This document shows, in pieces, positions 16,858 through 25,519 of a stretch of DNA of 64,000 nt; within the stretch, counting starts at the first letter, position 1, and every line of letters begins with the position of its first letter. The position numbers were made by a program, and so were the translations under genes. Source of the stretch: GCA-2731375 sp964344935 (GTDB lineage: Bacteria > Pseudomonadota > Alphaproteobacteria > GCA-2731375); the NCBI GenBank assembly GCA_964344935.1, contig CAYFPL010000001.1, positions 620,001-684,000 on the forward strand, given 5' to 3'. Below the pieces are notes generated by a model. It ran no database searches, was not told where the DNA came from, and saw nothing but the letters and a program-made list of their open reading frames with translations.

Positions 16858-17313
16858 ATGACAGCGGACCCCGCCGCAATTCCGGCTCATGGCATTTTTT
16901 TGGCATTCCTTCTGACGGCACAAACATTAGCTGGCGCCGGCACCTCGCTTGCCGACACGAAGGAAAATGCCGACACCATTTTTTGCGAGGACCGGGGCGG
17001 GATCGTCAGCACCCGTGATGGTCGATCCGGCCGGCAATACAAATGCTTCGCCCTGCGGGAGATCCGCGGCGGCCGCATCGGAAACCTTACAATTCATTGC
17101 GACACGCCAGGCGGCCTGACGACCACCGAAAACGGCCTCTCAGGTCGCCGCTACGGCTGCTACGCATTGAGCCTTCGCGACCCGGTGCGGCTTGGAGCAA
17201 ATGCGGTGTTCTGCGATCAGCAACAGGGTTCTTCAACGGCGCGGGCTGGCATCTCCGGCTACCGCTATGACTGCTACGTTCTTGACCGATCCCTACTCGT
17301 CAAGGTGAATTAG
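16858..17313 (+). CDS. Secreted protein with three exact 38-residue cysteine repeats
   Basis: A 151-residue protein with a hydrophobic N-terminal segment (about 11-32, likely cleaved after TSLA) followed by three tandem repeats. Cysteines fall at 43/63, 81/101 and 119/139: each pair is 20 residues apart and the repeat period is exactly 38. The consensus is C-(E/D)-x-x-x-G, a TTxxG-like middle, S-G-x-x-Y-x-C-(Y/F)-x-L. Two Cys per unit suggests one disulfide per repeat in the periplasm. I know no named family with this pattern. The ATG at 16858 is preferred because GGAG at 16848-16851 lies 6 bases upstream; a GTG at 16846 is in frame. Last gene of the 13309-17313 group. Confidence 0.75.
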   Translation: MTADPAAIPAHGIFLAFLLTAQTLAGAGTSLADTKENADTIFCEDRGGIVSTRDGRSGRQYKCFALREIRGGRIGNLTIHCDTPGGLTTTENGLSGRRYGCYALSLRDPVRLGANAVFCDQQQGSSTARAGISGYRYDCYVLDRSLLVKVN

Positions 17314-17327
17314 ATACGTTAGCAGTG

Positions 17328-17417
17328 TGGCGGATGGGGTGGGATTCGAACCCACGAGACGCTTTCACGCCTGCTGGTTTTCAAGACCAGTGCCTTCAAC
17401 CACTCGGCCACCCATCC
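17328..17417 (-). tRNA. tRNA-Ser (anticodon TGA)
   Basis: A 90-base class II tRNA on the minus strand. The acceptor stem pairs GGATGGG (17411-17417) with CCCATCC near the 3' end, followed by discriminator G and an encoded CCA (17328-17330). The D-arm reads TGGCCGAGTGG, the anticodon loop CTTGAAA carries TGA, there is a long variable arm (AGGCGTGAAAGCGTC), and the T-arm has GGTTCGAATCC. The long variable arm and anticodon identify serine, reading UCA/UCG-type codons. Confidence 0.96.
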
Positions 17418-17431
17418 GCACGGCAATGGCA

Positions 17432-17460
17432 TAGATAACGTCACTGGCCTGGTCTTTCAA
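17432..17460 (-). promoter_or_regulatory. Probable promoter of tRNA-Ser
   Basis: On the minus strand TTGAAA (17455-17460) and TATCTA (17432-17437) are separated by exactly 17 bases and lie 14 bases upstream of the mature tRNA 5' end. The element fits in the gap between the HAD phosphatase stop and the tRNA. Confidence 0.5.
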
Positions 17461-17473
17461 CCGACCGGTCTGA

Positions 17474-18169
17474 TCAAAGCAAACCATCAATATCGGCGAT
17501 GCTGTCCACAACATGATCGGCGAAGGGCGCGAGGTCGGCGGCGGCGGAGGTACCGGTGAGAACGCCCACGGCAAGGCCGGCGCCCGCGGCCCGGGCCATG
17601 TCGAGATCGTGGCGGTTGTCGCCCACCACAAGCACCTCGCCCGGGTCAAGGCTAGCGGCGCTGCAAAACCCCAGCACCATGCCCGCGTCCGGCTTGCAGC
17701 CGAACCCGCTGTCATAACCAGCGATGAACGAAAACTGCTCAAGCACCCCCAATGGCGCCAATGTGGCCCGTGCCCCTGCTTCGCTGTCAGAGGTGGCGAG
17801 CCCGAGGGCTAGGCCCCTGCCCTGCAACCGGCACAGAGTATCTACCAAGCCCGGCACGGCGGCCGCCGACTTGGCGCTTTCGCGGAGAAATATTTCATCC
17901 AGTGCCGCCGCCAAATCTGCAAAACCATGGGCCGGGGCGAGCGGCGCCCAGAGAGCCGCAACCTCTGCCGCCGTGCCCGCGGCCAGGGGCGATCCGGGCG
18001 CCACGGTACCCACCATGTCGTCCTGGCCGCCTGCCGCCAGCAAGGTCGTCGCCAAATCGGCGTCACCGGCGGAAACAATGCGGGCAGCGATGCGATAGAC
18101 CGGCACCCAGGTGCGGTTGAAGTCCAAAAGGGTGCCGTCCTTGTCGAACAGGATCCCGCGAATGCTCAT
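17474..18169 (-). CDS. HAD-family phosphatase (phosphoglycolate phosphatase-like)
   Basis: A 231-residue HAD hydrolase. Motif I is FDKDGTLLDF at residues 8-17 (nucleophile D9 and acid D11), motif II the Thr/Ser in LGLATSDSE, motif III Lys in FGCKPDAGM, and motif IV GDNRHDLDMA. The helical cap between motifs I and II is of the Gph type. It dephosphorylates a small phosphate ester; phosphoglycolate is the usual guess but not proven. The ATG at 18167-18169 overlaps the stop of the GMC oxidoreductase by 4 bases (ATGA), so translation is coupled; upstream extension to 18388 is only a shadow of that gene. Confidence 0.9.
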   Translation of the reverse strand: MSIRGILFDKDGTLLDFNRTWVPVYRIAARIVSAGDADLATTLLAAGGQDDMVGTVAPGSPLAAGTAAEVAALWAPLAPAHGFADLAAALDEIFLRESAKSAAAVPGLVDTLCRLQGRGLALGLATSDSEAGARATLAPLGVLEQFSFIAGYDSGFGCKPDAGMVLGFCSAASLDPGEVLVVGDNRHDLDMARAAGAGLAVGVLTGTSAAADLAPFADHVVDSIADIDGLL

Positions 18170-19869
18170 GCCACCTCGCGCACAGGCTGTCCCGGACGCT
18201 GCCGGGTTTGCCATTCCGGATCGATGAAGACTTCGGCGTTGGAGGGCGGCAGGGGCCTCTGCCCCAAGATCAGGTCGGCCGCCTTTTCCGCCACCATGAC
18301 CGTCGGTGCGTTCAGGTTGCCGTTGGGAATGGATGGGAAGATGGAAGAATCCACCACCCGCAAACCCTCCAGCCCCCGCACCCGACATTCGGGGTCCAGC
18401 ACCGCCATTTCGTCGTCATCCGCACCGATTTTGCAGGTGCAGGAGGGATGATAGGCACTCTCGGCATTGGCGCGCACCCAGGCGTCGATCTCTTCATCGC
18501 TTTGCACTTCCATGCCCGGCTGGATCTCGCCGCCCCGATAGGCATCGAAAGCTGGCTGGCCGATGATCTCCCGCGTTAGCCGAACGCAGCGGCGAAAGCC
18601 GTCCCGATCCGCCTCGTTGTCGAGATAGTTGAAATGGATCGCCGGCGGCTGCCGCGGATCGGCGGACATGGCGGCAATGTGGCCCCGCGCCTGCGGTTTA
18701 TTGGGGCCCACATGGACCTGGAAGCCATGGCCCGAAAACGCAGCCCGGCCGTCATAACGCATGGCCGCGGGCAGGAAATGAAACTGGACATCGGGCCATT
18801 TCATCCCCGCCCGGCTACGGATGAAGGCACAGGATTCGAAATGATTGGTGCCGCCCAGACCGCCCTTGGTCAGGAACCACCGCGCCCCGATCAGGAACTT
18901 GGCCAAAGGGCTCAAACGGCCATTCAGTGTGATGGGCTGGTGGCATCTGAACTGGAAATAGACCTCCAGATGGTCCTGCAGGTTGGCGCCGACGCCGGGC
19001 AGTTCGTGAAGCAGGGGGATGCCTGCGCCGGCCAGAACCTCCGCCGGGCCGATGCCGGAGAGTTGCAACAGATGCGGTGAACCGATAGACCCGGCAGCCA
19101 GGATCACCTCGCCGGAAGCCCGTGCCGTCGTCGTAGTTTCGCCTTTGCTAAATTCGACCCCTATCGCCCGCCCGCCCTCCATCACGATCCGGTGGCAAAG
19201 CGCGCCCGTTTGGACGCTGAGGTTCGCGCGATTGCGGATCGGCTTCAGATAGGCGTTGGCGGCGCTCCAGCGCACGCCATTTCTGACCGTCATGTCCATA
19301 CGGCAGAAACCTTCCTGTTGCCGGCCATTATAGTCCGCCGTCAGTGGATAGCCGGCCTGCTGCCCGGCTTCTATGAAGGCCCGGTAGAGCGGATTTGCCA
19401 TGCCGTTGCCGTTGCAGGTATGCAACGGGCCGTCGCTGCCCCGGTATTCATCAGCGCCATAGGCACAGGTTTCCGCCTTTCGGAAGTAGGGCAGACAATC
19501 CTGGTAGGCCCAGCCGGCCGCGCCCAAATCCGCCCATTCGTCGAAGTCGCAGGCGTGGCCACGCACATAGACCATGCCGTTAATGGAGGAGGAGCCGCCC
19601 AACACCTTGCCCCGGGGGCAGTTGAGCCGCCGGCCGTCCATATGGGGCTCGGGCTGGCTTTCGAAACCCCAATTGTAGCGGGACTGGTTCATGGGGATCG
19701 ATAGGGCCGTAGGCATCTGGATGAACGGGCTGCGGTCATGGCCGCCGAACTCCAGCAGCAGGACCTTGATGTTCGGATCCTCGCTCAGCCGGTTGGCCAG
19801 GACACATCCGGCCGAACCGGCCCCGACAATGATGTAGTCATATGACAGGGCCGCGCCTTTGTTGCTCAT
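18166..19869 (-). CDS. GMC-family oxidoreductase (choline dehydrogenase type)
   Basis: A 567-residue FAD-containing alcohol oxidoreductase. The N-terminal dinucleotide motif is VGAGSAGCVLANRLSE near 15-30, the GMC signature is GKVLGGSSSINGM near 86-98, and the catalytic His is in ESAYHPSCTCKIG near residue 480 with NGNLNAPTVM near the C-terminus. These match BetA-type choline dehydrogenases, which oxidise choline to betaine aldehyde, though other alcohols are common substrates in this family. It starts 27 bases after a dimethylglycine/sarcosine-dehydrogenase-like gene and overlaps the HAD gene, so the three form one operon, probably for methylated amines. Confidence 0.9.
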   Translation of the reverse strand: MSNKGAALSYDYIIVGAGSAGCVLANRLSEDPNIKVLLLEFGGHDRSPFIQMPTALSIPMNQSRYNWGFESQPEPHMDGRRLNCPRGKVLGGSSSINGMVYVRGHACDFDEWADLGAAGWAYQDCLPYFRKAETCAYGADEYRGSDGPLHTCNGNGMANPLYRAFIEAGQQAGYPLTADYNGRQQEGFCRMDMTVRNGVRWSAANAYLKPIRNRANLSVQTGALCHRIVMEGGRAIGVEFSKGETTTTARASGEVILAAGSIGSPHLLQLSGIGPAEVLAGAGIPLLHELPGVGANLQDHLEVYFQFRCHQPITLNGRLSPLAKFLIGARWFLTKGGLGGTNHFESCAFIRSRAGMKWPDVQFHFLPAAMRYDGRAAFSGHGFQVHVGPNKPQARGHIAAMSADPRQPPAIHFNYLDNEADRDGFRRCVRLTREIIGQPAFDAYRGGEIQPGMEVQSDEEIDAWVRANAESAYHPSCTCKIGADDDEMAVLDPECRVRGLEGLRVVDSSIFPSIPNGNLNAPTVMVAEKAADLILGQRPLPPSNAEVFIDPEWQTRQRPGQPVREVA

Positions 19870-19896
19870 GTGCCATCACCGTCCGAGATTGGCGGA

Positions 19897-22332
19897 TTAG
19901 GCCCGCAGGCGCGCGTTGTCAGGATCGTATGGACCTTCGGGAATGACCGTCACCTTGTGCGCCGTGCCCAGGATATCCATCTGCAGTTCCGTGCCGATTT
20001 CTGCCAGATCAGGGCGCACCATGGCCAGGGCGAGGGATTTCTCAATTCGGAAGCCGTAGTTGCCGCCCGTGGCCCGACCGACCAGTTCGCCATCGTGATA
20101 AATGGGGTTGTTGCCCAGGGCATCGGCATCCGCGACGTCATGCACTTCCAGCGTCACGAAGCTGTTGGCGAAGCCGCGATCCTGCCAGGCCAGCAGGGCA
20201 TCACGGCCCTTGAAATCGCCCTTGTCGGGATGAACGAAACGGTCCAGGCCGGATTCATAGGCCGCATATTCGATGGAAATTTCCGTGCCTACCATGCGGT
20301 AGGATTTCTCATAGCGCAGGCTGTCCATGGCACGGATGCCAAAGGGTTTCAGACCCAGGTCGTCGCCCGCCGCCATCAGAGCATCGAAGATATGGTTCTG
20401 GTATTCGATGTCGTGGTGTAGTTCCCAACCCAGTTCCCCAACGTAATTGACCCGCATGGCCGCCGTCGGCGCCTGGCCGACGATGATATCTCGAGACGAC
20501 AGCCAGGGATGGGCATTGTTCTCGAAATTGGCATTGGAGACGCGCTGCATCAGGGCGCGGGATTTCGGGCCGGCCACCACCAGGACGCCCTTGGCGTTGG
20601 TCAGATTGACCATTTCGACGCTGCCGTCATCGGGCATATGGCGCCACAGCCAATCGTGATCCAGGCGCTGGTAGACGCCGGCGGAGACTAGATAGAAGCT
20701 GTCGGCGGCCTCCCGCAGAATGGTGAACTCGCTATGCACGCCGCCGGTGCTGTTCAAGGCGTGGCACAGGTTGATGCGGCCGATGGCCTTGGGCAGCCGG
20801 TTGGCGATCAGGCCGTCCAGAAAGGCCTCTGCACCGGGGCCGGAAATGCGGCATTTGGCAAAGGCGGTCATGTCCAAAAGACCCACATTCTCAGCCACGT
20901 TGCGGCATTCATTGCCCACATGATCGAACCAGGCGGAACGGCGGAAGGACCAATCGTCTTCCTGCGCCGTGCCTTCGGGGGCGAACCAGTTCGGCCGTTC
21001 CCATCCGGCCTTTTGCCCGAAAACGGCGCCCAGATCCTTCATGCGGTCGTAACAGGGCGCCTGACGCAGGGGCCGGCCCGCGGGGCGCTCTTCGTCCGGA
21101 TAATGGATGGTAAAGACGTTGGCGTAGGCCTCCTCGTTCTTCACTTTCAGATAGCCAGCATTGGCGTAGTCGCCGAAGCGGCGGGGATCCACGCCCAGCA
21201 TATCGATGGTCGGCTCGCCCTCGATCATCCAATGGGCCAGTTGCCAGCCAGCCCCACCGGCGGCGGTGACGCCGAAGCTATGGCCCTCGTTCAGCCAGAA
21301 ATTCCTTAGACCCCAGGCTGGGCCGATAATGGGGCTGCCATCGGGTGTGTAGGCGATGGCGCCGTTATAGACCTGCTTAACACCAACCTCGCCAAAGGCC
21401 GGCACGCGGTTGATGGCCGCCTCGATATGAGGGGCGAGCCGGTCCAGGTCTTCGGGAAACAGTTCGTATTCCGCGCCGTCGGCCGGGCCGTCTGGATAAC
21501 AGATCGGCGCACCCTGTTCATAGGGGCCAAGGATCAGGCCACCGGCTTCCTCGCGCAGATACCAGGAGCCGTCGGATTCCCGCAGCACTCCCATTTCCGG
21601 CAACCCGTCGGAATGCCGTTTGACAATCTCGGGGTGCGGCTCGGTGACGATATATTGATGCTCCACCGGTATCACAGGGACATCCAGGCCGACCATAGCG
21701 CCGGTGCGCCGGGCATAGTTGCCGGTGGCCGAGACCACGTGTTCGCAGGTGATATCGCCCTTGTCGGTCTTGACCAGCCATTCGCCGTTGGCCTTCTGCT
21801 CGAATGCCTGCACGGTAACTTGGCGGTTGATCTCGGCGCCGAGGTTACGGGCACCGGTGGCCATGGCCTGGGTTAGATCGGCGGGTTGGATATAACCGTC
21901 CGCGGGATGCTGGATCGCACCAACCAGGCCGTCGATGTTGCATAACGGCCAAATTTCACCCACCTGTTCCGGTGTCAGAAAATTCACCTCCACCCCGATG
22001 GTCGCGGCGACACCGGCATATTGGTGATATTCGTCCATGCGGTCCTGGTTCATGGCCAGGCGGATGTTGCTGACCTGCCTGAAGCCCACCGCCTGCCCGG
22101 TTTCCGCCTCCAACCCCTGATAAAGATTAACGGAATGCTTGTGGATCTGGCCTACCGAGTAGCTCATATTGAACAACGGCAAGAGGCCGGCCGCGTGCCA
22201 GGTGGAGCCCGAGGTCAACTCATTCCGTTCCAGAAGAACTACATCGCTCCAACCCATCTTGGCCAATTGGTACAGCGTCGCCACACCGACGACTCCACCG
22301 CCCACTACAACCACGCGCGCTTGGGATTTCAT
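19897..22332 (-). CDS. Dimethylglycine/sarcosine dehydrogenase-like FAD protein with GcvT domain
   Basis: An 811-residue two-part enzyme. Residues 1-400 are a DAO-type flavoprotein with VVGGGVVGVATLYQLA near 9-24 and SGSTWHAAGLLP near 41-52, where H46 is the expected covalent FAD attachment site. Residues 430-811 are a GcvT-like aminomethyltransferase domain that in relatives passes the released one-carbon unit to tetrahydrofolate. Close families are dimethylglycine dehydrogenase, sarcosine dehydrogenase and DMSP demethylase-like fusions; the adjacent choline-dehydrogenase-type gene favours N-methylglycine oxidation. It heads the three-gene minus-strand operon ending at 17474. Confidence 0.88.
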   Translation of the reverse strand: MKSQARVVVVGGGVVGVATLYQLAKMGWSDVVLLERNELTSGSTWHAAGLLPLFNMSYSVGQIHKHSVNLYQGLEAETGQAVGFRQVSNIRLAMNQDRMDEYHQYAGVAATIGVEVNFLTPEQVGEIWPLCNIDGLVGAIQHPADGYIQPADLTQAMATGARNLGAEINRQVTVQAFEQKANGEWLVKTDKGDITCEHVVSATGNYARRTGAMVGLDVPVIPVEHQYIVTEPHPEIVKRHSDGLPEMGVLRESDGSWYLREEAGGLILGPYEQGAPICYPDGPADGAEYELFPEDLDRLAPHIEAAINRVPAFGEVGVKQVYNGAIAYTPDGSPIIGPAWGLRNFWLNEGHSFGVTAAGGAGWQLAHWMIEGEPTIDMLGVDPRRFGDYANAGYLKVKNEEAYANVFTIHYPDEERPAGRPLRQAPCYDRMKDLGAVFGQKAGWERPNWFAPEGTAQEDDWSFRRSAWFDHVGNECRNVAENVGLLDMTAFAKCRISGPGAEAFLDGLIANRLPKAIGRINLCHALNSTGGVHSEFTILREAADSFYLVSAGVYQRLDHDWLWRHMPDDGSVEMVNLTNAKGVLVVAGPKSRALMQRVSNANFENNAHPWLSSRDIIVGQAPTAAMRVNYVGELGWELHHDIEYQNHIFDALMAAGDDLGLKPFGIRAMDSLRYEKSYRMVGTEISIEYAAYESGLDRFVHPDKGDFKGRDALLAWQDRGFANSFVTLEVHDVADADALGNNPIYHDGELVGRATGGNYGFRIEKSLALAMVRPDLAEIGTELQMDILGTAHKVTVIPEGPYDPDNARLRA

Positions 22333-22409
22333 TGACCGCTCCCCATGACCTGACTCAATCGGGTCATATTGAACCTAGGTTTTCCAGACCACAACAACTC
22401 CGTCGCCCC

Positions 22410-23594
22410 TCACGCGAACCGTCCCGTCACAGCGTTCCTGAAAACCTCTACATAGTCCTCGACCGACAGCCGTATTGGATTGCCGCCGGAGACAGGATCA
22501 GCATGGGCCAAGGCGCCCATCTGTTCCGCCAGCTCTTCCCCAAGGCCGATCTCTGACAGGGTATGGGGAATGCCCAGGCGTTCACGGAACCGAAGAACCC
22601 AATCCAATAGTGCATCGAAATCGCCCCCTGGCAGATCCAACAGCCGCACCAGGGGCGGTATCTTGTCCGCTATGGCCGCCCTGTTGGCAGCCATCACGTA
22701 GGGCAAGAAGATGGCATTCGCCAGGCCGTGATGGACATCGAAATGGGCGCCGATGGGATGGGCCAGGGCGTGAACGCCGCCGAGGCCTTTCTGAAATGCC
22801 GTCGCGCCCATGGCAGCCGCGGCAAGCATGTCAGACCGCGCGGCGATATCGCCGCCGTCGTCATAGGCCCTGGGCAGGGCGTGGGCAATCAGACGCATGC
22901 CTTCAAGGGCGATACCGTCGGCCATGGGGTGGTAGGCAGTGGTGCAATAGGCCTCGAAACAGTGCACGAAGGCATCGATGCCGGTTGCCGCAGTGATCTG
23001 GGGCGGCAGACCAATGGTGAGTTCCGGGTCCGCGAGTACGATGGCCGGAAGCATGCTGGGATGAAATATGATCTTCTTGACCTTAATTTCCTCATTAGTG
23101 ATGACGCTGGAGCGTCCAACTTCCGAACCGGTGCCGGCGGTGGTGGGCACGGCAACGACGGGGGCCAGGCCGTCAGTCCGAACCCGCATCCAGTTGTCTC
23201 CCACATCCTCGAAATCCCAAAGCGGGCGGTCCTGGGCCACCATCAATGCCACGGTCTTGGCCGCATCCAGGGCGGAACCGCCGCCAAAGGCGATGATGCC
23301 GTCGTGGCCACCCTGTCGATAGGCAGCGACGCCGCCTTCCACGTTGGCCAATGTGGGGTTGCCCTGGACGTTTGAATAGAGACCCGTCGGCAGGTCATCG
23401 GCTTCGTTGGCCGCGATGGCTTCACCGACCATGGGCAGGGCCGCCAAGCCTTCATCGGTCACAAGGAGTGGCCGGGTCATGCCCAGTTCCCTGCAGGCCG
23501 CGGGCAGTTGCGTGACAACACCCGGTCCGAAGCGTACGGAGGTGGGAAAGTTCCAGTTACCGAATTTGCCGCTCGTCATCGCAATATCCGTCAT
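22410..23594 (-). CDS. Iron-containing alcohol dehydrogenase
   Basis: A 394-residue group III alcohol dehydrogenase. The NAD loop is FGGGSALDAAKTVAL near residues 92-106, and the metal-binding part carries AATGIDAFVHCFEAYC (Asp and His ligands) and GGVHALAHPIGAHFDVHHGLANAIFLP with three more His. Such enzymes oxidise primary alcohols, lactaldehyde or 4-hydroxybutyrate with Fe(II) or Zn. The ATG at 23592-23594 (MTDIAMTSGKFG) is preferred over the longer ORF to 23627; GGGG lies 9-12 bases upstream. It lies 78 bases upstream of the dimethylglycine-dehydrogenase-like gene in the same direction and could join that operon. Confidence 0.9.
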   Translation of the reverse strand: MTDIAMTSGKFGNWNFPTSVRFGPGVVTQLPAACRELGMTRPLLVTDEGLAALPMVGEAIAANEADDLPTGLYSNVQGNPTLANVEGGVAAYRQGGHDGIIAFGGGSALDAAKTVALMVAQDRPLWDFEDVGDNWMRVRTDGLAPVVAVPTTAGTGSEVGRSSVITNEEIKVKKIIFHPSMLPAIVLADPELTIGLPPQITAATGIDAFVHCFEAYCTTAYHPMADGIALEGMRLIAHALPRAYDDGGDIAARSDMLAAAAMGATAFQKGLGGVHALAHPIGAHFDVHHGLANAIFLPYVMAANRAAIADKIPPLVRLLDLPGGDFDALLDWVLRFRERLGIPHTLSEIGLGEELAEQMGALAHADPVSGGNPIRLSVEDYVEVFRNAVTGRFA

Positions 23595-23757
23595 CAGGCG
23601 CCCCATGTTCACGGTTCTGATTTGCAAGGCTCATGGCGCGCGCAGGCATGCCGCCGACGATGACGGTCCTGGCGCGGGGTGGGAAGGCCGCCCAGCTCAA
23701 GACCGTTCACCGCGCACTAGACCGCCTTTGCAGCAGCTTGTTGGGATGAATGGCATG

Positions 23758-25404
23758 TCAGTCCCTACTTTCCATCAAGCGGCTGGCGGCCAGTTCGCCG
23801 GCGCGGTCGAGAATAGGATAAGCAACAGATGTCAGATGACCATTGATGCGACGCAGATCCCTTAGGGCATCGAGGTGCAGGGAGGAGGATTCGATTGACT
23901 CCGGCCGGCCGGCGCCAATGCGGGCATAGTGGTTCGCCACGTATTGTTGTTCCAGGTCCCGAATTGCTGTTTTCTCCCGCAACAGACGCCGCGCTAGCTC
24001 CAGATCGTCGGAAATGAATACGCTCATGGCCAGATCCAGGTTGGCCAGAACACGACCGTGGAACGCGGTTAGTTCCGCCGCCCCTTCACTGGAGAATGTC
24101 AGACGCCCCTTGATCTTTTTCTGCGCCAGTTCCATCAGATTCTTGTCAATAATGTCGCCGATATGCTCCAGATTCGTGGTGAAACTGAGGATCTCGATAT
24201 TGCGTGCCCCTTCCTCGGCATCCAATTCTTCCTGACCCAACTTCGTCAGATAAAGTTTGATGGCTTCATGCAAGCGATCAACCACGTCGTCTCGTTTCTC
24301 AATCTGTTCGATAAGGGCAGCATCGTCACGTTGTAGAACCTCTATAGTGCTGCCTAGCATCGCCTTGACTTCGTCACCCATCCCCAAGGTTTCCCGCATG
24401 GCGCAGGCCAGCGCTACGGGCGGCGTTTCCAGTGATCCGGGATCTAGATAGCGGGGGCCGCCATCATCATCCTTGCCAGTCTTGTCGGGAAGCAGGCGAC
24501 GGACGGCAGCATCAATCAGGTTCAACAGGGGCAGAAAAACCAGAGCGAGGCAAAAATTGAAGCCGGTATGGAAATTGGCCAACATTCGCTCCGGCCCCGA
24601 TCCCATAAACGCCAAATAGGGTTCCACGAACGCCAACAGGGGCAACACCGCAAAGACGCCAATAGCGCGCATGATGAGATTGCCCAGGGGAAGGCGCCTG
24701 GCTGCAGGGGCGGATCGAAGCGTCGCGCCAACGGCGATCATCGCCCCACCTAAATTAGCGCCCAAGACAAGGGCAAGGGACAATCCCATGTCCAAAAGGC
24801 CACCTGCCGCTAGCGACATGATCAACAGAACAATCGCCAGCGAGGAATGGGCCAGCCAGGTCACCGCTGCCGCCAATAGCAAGGCAAGAATCGGATCCTG
24901 AGCCAAAGGCTCAAGCAACACCAGCAGGGCGTCGCTCTCCCGCAACGGCGCCGTTCCTTCGACAATCAGGCGCAGGCTAAGGAGGATCAGGCCCAGCCCG
25001 ATGGCGGAGCGCGCCAAGCTGCGGCGCCGGCCCTTCTCGGACGCGAGAAAGACGAATACGCCCAAGGCAATGGCGAGCGGCGAGAGCCATTCCAGGTCGA
25101 ACGACAACACCTGCACCACGATCGTTGTGCCCAGGTCAGCGCCAAGCATGATGGCGAGCCCTGCCACGCCGGCCACCAGACCTTGTCCGGCAAAGGAGGC
25201 GACGATCAGGCCTGTTGCCGTGCTGCTTTGAATTGCGGCCGTAACGCCAAAGCCGGCGGCAAATGCGACCAGACGGTTCTTGACGGAATGAGCCAGTAAT
25301 TTTCGAAACTCGGCGCCATAGGACCGGGTAATGCCGGTGCGCACCATGCGGATGCCCCACAACAACAGGGCGACGCCGCCAACGATAGCGATGATCAATT
25401 GCAC
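23758..25404 (-). CDS. Na/Pi cotransporter family protein with PhoU-like C-terminus
   Basis: A 548-residue membrane protein. Residues 1-310 hold about nine hydrophobic segments with two inverted QSSTATG/AHSSLA motifs (residues 60-66 and about 185-190), the paired repeats that define the NptA sodium/phosphate symporter family. Residues 330-548 form a soluble PhoU-like helical bundle (for example NLEHIGDIIDKNLMELAQKK) that binds metal or senses phosphate. It moves phosphate across the inner membrane. The stop is followed by the Fe-ADH gene after 163 bases, in the same direction. Confidence 0.92.
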   Translation of the reverse strand: MQLIIAIVGGVALLLWGIRMVRTGITRSYGAEFRKLLAHSVKNRLVAFAAGFGVTAAIQSSTATGLIVASFAGQGLVAGVAGLAIMLGADLGTTIVVQVLSFDLEWLSPLAIALGVFVFLASEKGRRRSLARSAIGLGLILLSLRLIVEGTAPLRESDALLVLLEPLAQDPILALLLAAAVTWLAHSSLAIVLLIMSLAAGGLLDMGLSLALVLGANLGGAMIAVGATLRSAPAARRLPLGNLIMRAIGVFAVLPLLAFVEPYLAFMGSGPERMLANFHTGFNFCLALVFLPLLNLIDAAVRRLLPDKTGKDDDGGPRYLDPGSLETPPVALACAMRETLGMGDEVKAMLGSTIEVLQRDDAALIEQIEKRDDVVDRLHEAIKLYLTKLGQEELDAEEGARNIEILSFTTNLEHIGDIIDKNLMELAQKKIKGRLTFSSEGAAELTAFHGRVLANLDLAMSVFISDDLELARRLLREKTAIRDLEQQYVANHYARIGAGRPESIESSSLHLDALRDLRRINGHLTSVAYPILDRAGELAASRLMESRD

Positions 25405-25519
25405 CTGCGCCTACACCATCCAGGCGGTCTTTTGGGAGAGCCGCGTCAGGACCATTCGCCAATCTCCTAAGCCCTTGAGCAGATAGAAGATTCTGGCAAA
25501 TTGGCCAAGCATTTGCAAA

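Noticed and set aside
23633..23749. 38-codon plus-strand ORF between the Fe-ADH and Na/Pi genes
   Set aside because: It has an ATG with AAGG nearby, but the product (MARAGMPPT...) has no clear features and the strand is opposite to both neighbours; not supported enough to list.
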